This document shows positions 62,201 to 64,000 of a stretch of DNA of 64,000 nucleotides, in pieces. The first letter of the stretch is position 1. Each line of letters starts with the position of its first letter. Location: NCBI GenBank assembly GCA_946811185.2, contig OX328099.1:19123859-19187858 (forward strand). The letters run 5' to 3'. Source of the stretch: Hippopus hippopus. Lineage: Eukaryota > Mollusca > Bivalvia > Cardiida > Cardiidae. The notes beneath the pieces are model-generated. The model worked only from the letters and a program-made list of their open reading frames with translations, did not search any database and was not told where the DNA came from. The position numbers were made by a program, and so were the translations under genes.

Positions 62201-62849
62201 TATTGGCCCTGCAGCCTTGAAATAAGTGTACAATTAGAGGTACTGCTTATGTATTTTGTTGATAATTCAGCTTTTTTAGAGGCTCTCACATTACTGCACT
62301 ATTACTCAGCACATAGTCGCAAATACATCTCTGTAGACACCTGACATCGTATGTTTTATTTCAGTGAAGCTAGTATAAATCAATGGTCATTGCCATAGCT
62401 GATTTTTGCTAAATTCAATGGATTGGCCCTACAGCCTTGAAATAGGTGTAGAGTTAGGGGTACCACTAACTACTACTGGTATTTCGTTGATAATTCAGCT
62501 TTTTCACAGACTTTCACATACTTGAACTATTGCGCTATTACTCAGCATTTGTTAACATGTATATCATTGACTTTGTAGGTCAATGTTTTGGCTCTACAAC
62601 CTTGAAATAGGTGTACACTTAGAGGTACTGCTATATACTTCAGGCATTTTGTTGATAAATTAGCTTTTTCACAGGCTCTAACATACCTTAGTTACTACAA
62701 TATTACTCAGCATATATAGTAACAAATATATCACTGACTTTGTAGACACCAGACATCAAATGTTTAGGACAAATCATGTTAAGTCAACCAGACAAGAGAG
62801 ACATGATTCTCCGCAACATGAAGGAAGCTTTGTTACCTCTCATAGATAA
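44053..62849 (+). CDS. PUM3: Pumilio homolog 3 (Puf-A/KIAA0020), ten 5' exons, continues beyond window
   Basis: Coding exons: 44053-44249, 48167-48446, 49907-50041, 50972-51086, 52043-52163, 54350-54519, 55657-55723, 57132-57201, 61883-61987 and 62746-62849. Every junction is GT-AG and the phases chain cleanly, giving about 454 residues plus two bases. Residues 1-240 are basic, Ser/Thr-rich and probably disordered. From about 243 the match to PUM3 is clear: LKSNYDQIQRSKKIWEELR, RGKMKEFCYAHDTARVIQSL, KSKYAKFLVKKMLMYG, FHGQVRKLIRHKVASDVVEF and LLEDFYGPSFTLFK. These are the first Puf-type helical repeats; PUM3 folds into an L-shaped array of eleven that binds nucleic acid without base preference and works in the nucleolus in ribosome biogenesis. 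The gene runs off the right edge. An in-frame ATG at 43927 was not used because an acceptor at 44047 lies between it and 44053. Confidence 0.9.
44336..44512 (-). mobile_element. MITE-A, first palindrome arm deleted
   Basis: Starts 87 bp after the PUM3 first coding exon. ttttctccttttccaacaat then a good left arm. Confidence 0.78.
44633..45327 (+). mobile_element. hAT-type element, 5-bp TSD ATAAG
   Basis: 695 bp with termini CAGAGTTCCC and GGGAACACTG, flanked by perfect ATAAG duplicates. Inside, near 45013, a frame reads MAQKRCTLEAFGFQNLGSCK and later AKKLFQNKWLS, resembling the N-terminal exon of ZNF862-like hAT proteins, with stops. In PUM3 intron 1. Confidence 0.7.
45523..46196 (+). mobile_element. 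hAT-type element, 5-bp TSD CACAC
   Basis: 674 bp with termini CAGGGTTTT and AAAACCCTG and CACAC on both sides. A frame near 45970 reads SCSDSDENVSSVKN, a stop, then NRAFQQKWL, similar to the KLFQNKWL stretch of the element just upstream. Confidence 0.6.
46706..46843 (+). mobile_element. MITE-B, degraded
   Basis: atcatgatcagactgctctg; end gcactgttagggttaa. Confidence 0.5.
46863..47980 (-). mobile_element. Degenerate hAT-type element, same family as 57330-58600
   Basis: The left end (cagggttctccctagg, then cccaagagtcattgactctt) is the reverse complement of the right end of the 57330 element. The far end repeats its left end (gcgtcaaaacccggagtccc). No transposase frame remains, and a MITE-A copy is inserted at 47162-47340. 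Confidence 0.55.
47162..47345 (+). mobile_element. MITE-A, partial, nested in hAT element
   Basis: gtttaccaaacaacaaaaac and catttgcagacgacaattca; second palindrome arm lost. Confidence 0.7.
47346..48166 (+). other. PUM3 intron 1, 3' part
   Basis: Remainder of a degenerate hAT element up to about 47980, then plain intron to the exon at 48167. Confidence 0.5.
48167..48446 (+). CDS. PUM3: PUM3 exon 2, low-complexity region
   Basis: Acceptor ttattctag, donor gtttga. 93 codons, open only in the phase required. Ser/Thr/Asp-rich (YSDSDISSLDVTDTPESLSQ). No family match recognised; accepted on phase, length and composition. Confidence 0.72.
48834..49056 (-). mobile_element. MITE-A, diverged
   Basis: tttatcaaacaaccccatg start; loop tctttaacaga. 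Confidence 0.75.
49149..49376 (-). mobile_element. MITE-A, full length
   Basis: Perfect palindrome; left TIR tatgtcgtttgatatagagt. Confidence 0.85.
49560..49745 (+). mobile_element. SINE 3' fragment
   Basis: cccttggacacagacacttc, gagctgttgctgtggtaatc and gatgtaatgttgaaagcagc follow the SINE body/tail order with divergence. Confidence 0.35.
49907..50041 (+). CDS. PUM3: PUM3 exon 3, low-complexity region
   Basis: Acceptor atcaacag, donor gtatac. 45 codons (VLDTVPENESLQNKSGSASS...VAIERKKSIK). Disordered; phase 0 at both ends, so it could be skipped without a frameshift. Confidence 0.72.
50089..50283 (+). mobile_element. MITE-A, degraded
   Basis: attttgaaagcattggaagt left arm; aaatacaggattgtttggct right end. 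Confidence 0.6.
50284..50971 (+). other. PUM3 intron 3, 3' part
   Basis: No clear element except SINE-like tail wording near 50610-50690 (gtcagagcccagtcttcata, gtgaaagcagtgtaaaac). No exon. Confidence 0.45.
50972..51086 (+). CDS. PUM3: PUM3 exon 4, basic linker
   Basis: Acceptor ctctttaaag, donor gtatgt. It encodes GQLRKAASVLKKAKSKSKLP then ENKVGTKRRLDATLADET. Lys/Arg-rich like the region before the Puf repeats in human PUM3. Confidence 0.8.
51418..51550 (+). mobile_element. MITE-A, left half
   Basis: TTAACTCTCTACCAAACAAC start; stops after gggtagaaaacattgta. Confidence 0.75.
51560..51935 (+). repeat. Three diverged tandem units with 'catggaaaaaggggg'
   Basis: tgtcatggaaaaagggggct, gccatgtaaaaagggggctt and gtgtcatggaaaaagggggc lie about 155-170 bp apart, each followed by cattatgg(g/a)ccaat or similar. 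The phrase resembles the MITE-C terminus. In PUM3 intron 4. Confidence 0.6.
52043..52163 (+). CDS. PUM3: PUM3 exon 5, start of conserved domain
   Basis: Acceptor tcttttacag, donor gtattg. It encodes MTKKPSMKELSKKDRKQVRK then TLKSNYDQIQRSKKIWEELR, matching human KKELKQSRQLSDKTNYDIVV..AKQMWEILRR. Confidence 0.9.
52411..52569 (-). mobile_element. MITE-A, centre deleted
   Basis: ttaccaaacaatctcaagtt start, then atctgcatatgctttcaaaa. Confidence 0.68.
52620..52712 (+). mobile_element. MITE-A, degraded
   Basis: aaaggaaacattgcttgtta and gccagaatgttttcaaaagt. Confidence 0.35.
52928..54140 (+). mobile_element. TA-flanked inverted-repeat element, 1.2 kb, no ORF
   Basis: The termini are CTGTAAATCACT and its reverse complement, flanked by TA on both sides (Tc1/mariner-like target). 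The match extends imperfectly to AGCGAGAACTT. The interior has no frame I recognise. In PUM3 intron 5. Confidence 0.6.
54160..54275 (+). mobile_element. MITE-A centre variant, degraded
   Basis: gaatattgtaggataaggag, loop tttataagcagttgctc, ttttcaaactttaggattg. Confidence 0.4.
54350..54519 (+). CDS. PUM3: PUM3 exon 6, first Puf repeat
   Basis: Acceptor cttttacag, donor gtattg. It encodes RQKTTAERKTELCRELMSMV, RGKMKEFCYAHDTARVIQSL, IMYGSSEQKEHVFEELK. AHDTARVIQ is the PUM3 counterpart of AHDSTRVIQ. Confidence 0.93.
54571..55045 (+). mobile_element. MITE-C split by a SINE
   Basis: ctcatgctctgtgaaaaggg start; after the SINE, atggatttgtggatccataa. The far terminus is lost. Confidence 0.65.
54713..54976 (+). 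mobile_element. tRNA-derived SINE (type 2), nested in MITE-C
   Basis: Head gggtagctcagtgataggc, body cagtggcttggaaagaaag, tail ending aatacaatcaatcaac. It interrupts a MITE-C copy whose halves are 54571-54712 and 54977-55045. Confidence 0.7.
55325..55548 (+). mobile_element. MITE-A, full length
   Basis: TTAACTCTTTACCAAACAAC start; right TIR lost; about 110 bp before PUM3 exon 7. Confidence 0.85.
55657..55723 (+). CDS. PUM3: PUM3 exon 7
   Basis: Acceptor ttattacag, donor gtaagt. It encodes DEIQTMVKSKYAKFLVKKML then MYG, matching LSKAKYSRNIVKKFLMYG. Confidence 0.93.
55780..56229 (+). mobile_element. MITE-A split by a MITE-D insert
   Basis: attgaaagcatttgtagacg before and ttttctccttttcttacaaa after the insert at 55939-56135. 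Confidence 0.7.
55939..56135. mobile_element. MITE-D, nested in MITE-A
   Basis: Ends gggtccatattcacc and ggtaaatatggatcc; centre ggctaaaccaaatggtttag. Shares the long stem with 30420-30609. Confidence 0.72.
56290..56550 (-). mobile_element. MITE-C, minus
   Basis: aattatggatccataaaatt; gccaggtcagcctgtacagt; end cttttt then catagagcatggct. Confidence 0.7.
56551..57131 (+). other. PUM3 intron 7, 3' part
   Basis: AT-rich intron with a poly-A run at 56704; no repeat or ORF I can support. Confidence 0.5.
57132..57201 (+). CDS. PUM3: PUM3 exon 8
   Basis: Acceptor ttttacag, donor gtaagt. It encodes TKHHRNYVYMSFHGQVRKLI then RHK, matching SKPQIAEIIRSFKGHVRKMLRH. Confidence 0.92.
57330..58600 (+). 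mobile_element. hAT-type element, 5-bp TSD CTAGG, with transposase remnant
   Basis: 1271 bp with termini CAGGGATCTCC and GGGAGATCCCTG and CTAGG on both sides. It contains an open hAT C-terminal domain. In PUM3 intron 8. Confidence 0.7.
57838..58131 (+). pseudogene. hAT transposase C-terminal (dimerisation) domain, remnant
   Basis: A 97-residue frame reading FSVVAKVLVISPLTSVACER, MFPSQNRLKTKSRCRL, then LIRIVEEGPP. The P-x-(S/T)-x-(A)-x-CER..F..QNR.KTK.R pattern is the hAT dimerisation domain as in ZNF862/KIAA1586-like proteins. The catalytic part is absent, so it is non-autonomous or an isolated exon. Confidence 0.75.
58610..58692 (+). mobile_element. MITE-B fragment
   Basis: cgggtcaagattagaccaca and ctgcagtctgatcattaatc, directly after the hAT element. 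Confidence 0.45.
58783..59042 (-). mobile_element. tRNA-derived SINE (type 2), minus strand
   Basis: Minus-strand head agcctggccgggtagctctg with body shared with 54713-54976. It directly abuts the Helitron-like repeat at 59059. Confidence 0.7.
59875..60624 (+). mobile_element. Insert interrupting the 59059 repeat element, possible piggyBac remnant
   Basis: It breaks a 155-bp repeat unit (upstream ends ttgattttgaaaa, downstream resumes aaaaatccaacaaacag). It carries inverted GTGGTATTTGTC (59897) and GACAAATACCAC (to 60624). Confidence 0.4.
60164..60370 (+). pseudogene. Possible piggyBac-like transposase fragment
   Basis: The frame reads SSDQSLDEQAMGRTGFGTKK, PRTK, stop, SVDKFCIIAPIEGY. This resembles the S(I/L)DEQM...KP.K.G.K.W.L....GY block around a catalytic Asp of PGBD transposases. 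Weak, short, interrupted; it could be chance. Confidence 0.28.
61526..61754 (-). mobile_element. MITE-A, full length
   Basis: TTAACCCTTTACAACACAAT start; one extra A in the palindrome. Confidence 0.88.
61883..61987 (+). CDS. PUM3: PUM3 exon 9
   Basis: Acceptor tactttcag, donor gtagct. It encodes VASDVVEFAYTEYASANQKL then ALLEDFYGPSFTLFK, matching ASAIVEYAYNDKA..QR..LTEELYGNTFQLYK. Confidence 0.93.
62118..62755 (+). repeat. About three tandem copies (~200-245 bp) ending at PUM3 exon 10 acceptor
   Basis: Recurring blocks share 'ttggccct(a/g)cagccttgaaat', 'gttgataattcagcttttt' and 'ctattactcagca'. Two upstream copies end in decoy acceptors: ctctgtagacacctgacatc near 62330 and tcattgactttgtag near 62578. 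The third ends at the true exon start tgtagacaccagacatc. Confidence 0.7.
62746..62849 (+). CDS. PUM3: PUM3 exon 10 (last in window)
   Basis: Acceptor gactttgtag, donor gtaagt. It encodes TPDIKCLGQIMLSQPDKRDM then ILRNMKEALLPLID and two bases. It is preceded by tandem duplicates that carry copies of its own acceptor. Confidence 0.88.
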
Positions 62850-62895
62850 GTAAGTGAATTCTGTTGCAAATATAGATAAAGGGAACATTTAGGGA

Positions 62896-63125
62896 TTAAC
62901 CCTTTACTACACAATTCCAAGTTTTATTGACCCTGAAAAAGAAGCCTTTTGAAAACATTGTGAAAAAAGGGAGAAAATGCTGGTAACCAGCATTTTCTCC
63001 TTCTCCCACAATGTTTTTTATCCTGTCAAAGGCAAATCCCATCATCTGAGCTACATGTGAATGGTCATATGCAAATGCTTTTAATTTGAACATGCCTACA
63101 TTTTTGTTGTGGGGCAAAGAGTAAA
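62896..63125 (-). mobile_element. MITE-A, full length
   Basis: TTAACCCTTTACTACACAAT start; 46 bp after PUM3 exon 10. Confidence 0.88.
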
Positions 63126-63194
63126 AGAGAAATAGTGCCTTTATTTTTCACTTAGAGCCATGGTGTTATTATCAGATTTGCTCAGGTCCTGCAT

Positions 63195-63405
63195 TGATCA
63201 GTGAAGCAGGTGTAAAAATTGATACCTTGAGGTCCATGGTTCACACTTGAGGCACTTGTTTTCATGGGATTATCCTTGGGCAAGGCACTTTAGAGCCCAT
63301 GCTGAGGACTGCTTGAACTCAAGACAAACATGCATAAGTTAGTTATAGTTGTGACATGACTGAAAAAAATGTTGAAACCAGTGTAAGACACCATCAATCA
63401 CTATA
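63195..63405 (+). mobile_element. SINE-like fragment (type 2 relative)
   Basis: Has cttgggcaaggcactttaga and the SINE 3' pattern tgacatgactgaaaaaaatg, ending caccatcaatcac. Head not recognisable. Confidence 0.45.
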
Positions 63406-63599
63406 GTTTGGTTTATACTGTTGTTAGATTTGTCTACAAGTGTAATGAGTATTGACAATATAGGTAAAGAAAGCTGTTAAATGGCCTGGATTATCCCCAC
63501 TTGAATATTGATACGACATAGTTTTTGTGAAATGTTAAACTTTCATCCAATTTAGGTCAGAGATAAACAAAACTTAATCCCAAAAGAAAACAGTCTCAT

Positions 63600-63670
63600 G
63601 TAATAACATGCCTTCTGGCAGAAGCGCTTGAAAATGTTGCAAGAACAGGAGAAAATGCTGATAACCAGAG
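63600..63670 (+). mobile_element. MITE-A fragment
   Basis: gaaaatgttgcaagaacagg and agaaaatgctgataaccag. Confidence 0.4.
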
Positions 63671-63833
63671 GAATGATGACCACTACTGACTTCAAGCACA
63701 TCGAAATCAGTATTAACCAACATGAAATCAACCTTTAAAAATCAAAGCAATGGAAAGCACTTTTTGCAAAGAGGGTTAAATGCAAAATCAAAGTACATAA
63801 ATATAGACTGTATCTTGATTTACATATATATCT

Positions 63834-64000
63834 TAATTCTTTACCAAACAATCCTGTTTTTTAATTGCCCTGAAGAAGAAGGCTTTTGAAAACACTGTGA
63901 AGAAAGAAGAAAATGCTGATGATCAGTATTTTCATATTTTCCAAAGATGTTTTTTGTCTTCAAAAACATATCATATCGTTGTAGCCATTTTTGTTTTGTT
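63834..64000 (-). mobile_element. MITE-A, cut by window end
   Basis: ttctttaccaaacaatcctg start; palindrome diverged (tgctgatgatcagta). Confidence 0.75.

Overview
The window looks like nuclear DNA of a bivalve mollusc. It is AT-rich, has GT-AG introns of 0.4-6 kb, and three animal genes can be read exon by exon. Most of the rest is short non-autonomous transposable elements of kinds common in bivalves: tRNA-derived SINEs, palindromic MITEs and Helitron-like repeats with CTAG ends. I could not run a search, so the species is not identified.

Layout. (1) 787-14723, + strand: the last six coding exons of an SSBP2/3/4-type (Ssdp) transcription cofactor; the gene starts before the window. (2) 14724-39369: about 25 kb with no coding gene that I can recognise. 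It is the 3' flank of SSBP, crowded with MITEs, Helitron-like elements and SINE fragments. (3) 39370-43455, - strand: a complete or nearly complete AK3-type adenylate kinase gene in five coding exons. (4) 43456-44047: a short divergent promoter region. (5) 44053-62849, + strand: ten coding exons of PUM3 (Puf-A/KIAA0020), which continues past the right edge. Its introns carry hAT-type elements with 5-bp target duplications, a TA-flanked element, SINEs and many MITEs.

The dominant feature is one palindromic MITE family, called MITE-A here. I placed about 79 whole or partial copies by eye, adding up to about 15 kb or 23% of the window. Its termini are TTAACCCTTTACCA inverted repeats bounded by TTAA, and its middle is a near-perfect palindrome of about 71 bp. 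Neighbouring copies often share one TTAA. A second family, MITE-B, has the same TTAACCC start. Both fit piggyBac-type non-autonomous elements.

The other striking element is a 435-bp miniature LTR retrotransposon (TRIM) at 40969-41403. Its two 158-bp LTRs contain a segment like the internal promoter of 5S rRNA, the arrangement known from plant Cassandra elements.

The three genes have unrelated jobs: transcription cofactor, mitochondrial nucleotide kinase, and nucleolar/nuclear Puf RNA-binding protein. Only AK3 and PUM3 appear linked, through a shared divergent promoter. All calls are by eye from translation, splice phase and remembered family sequence; no alignment was run.
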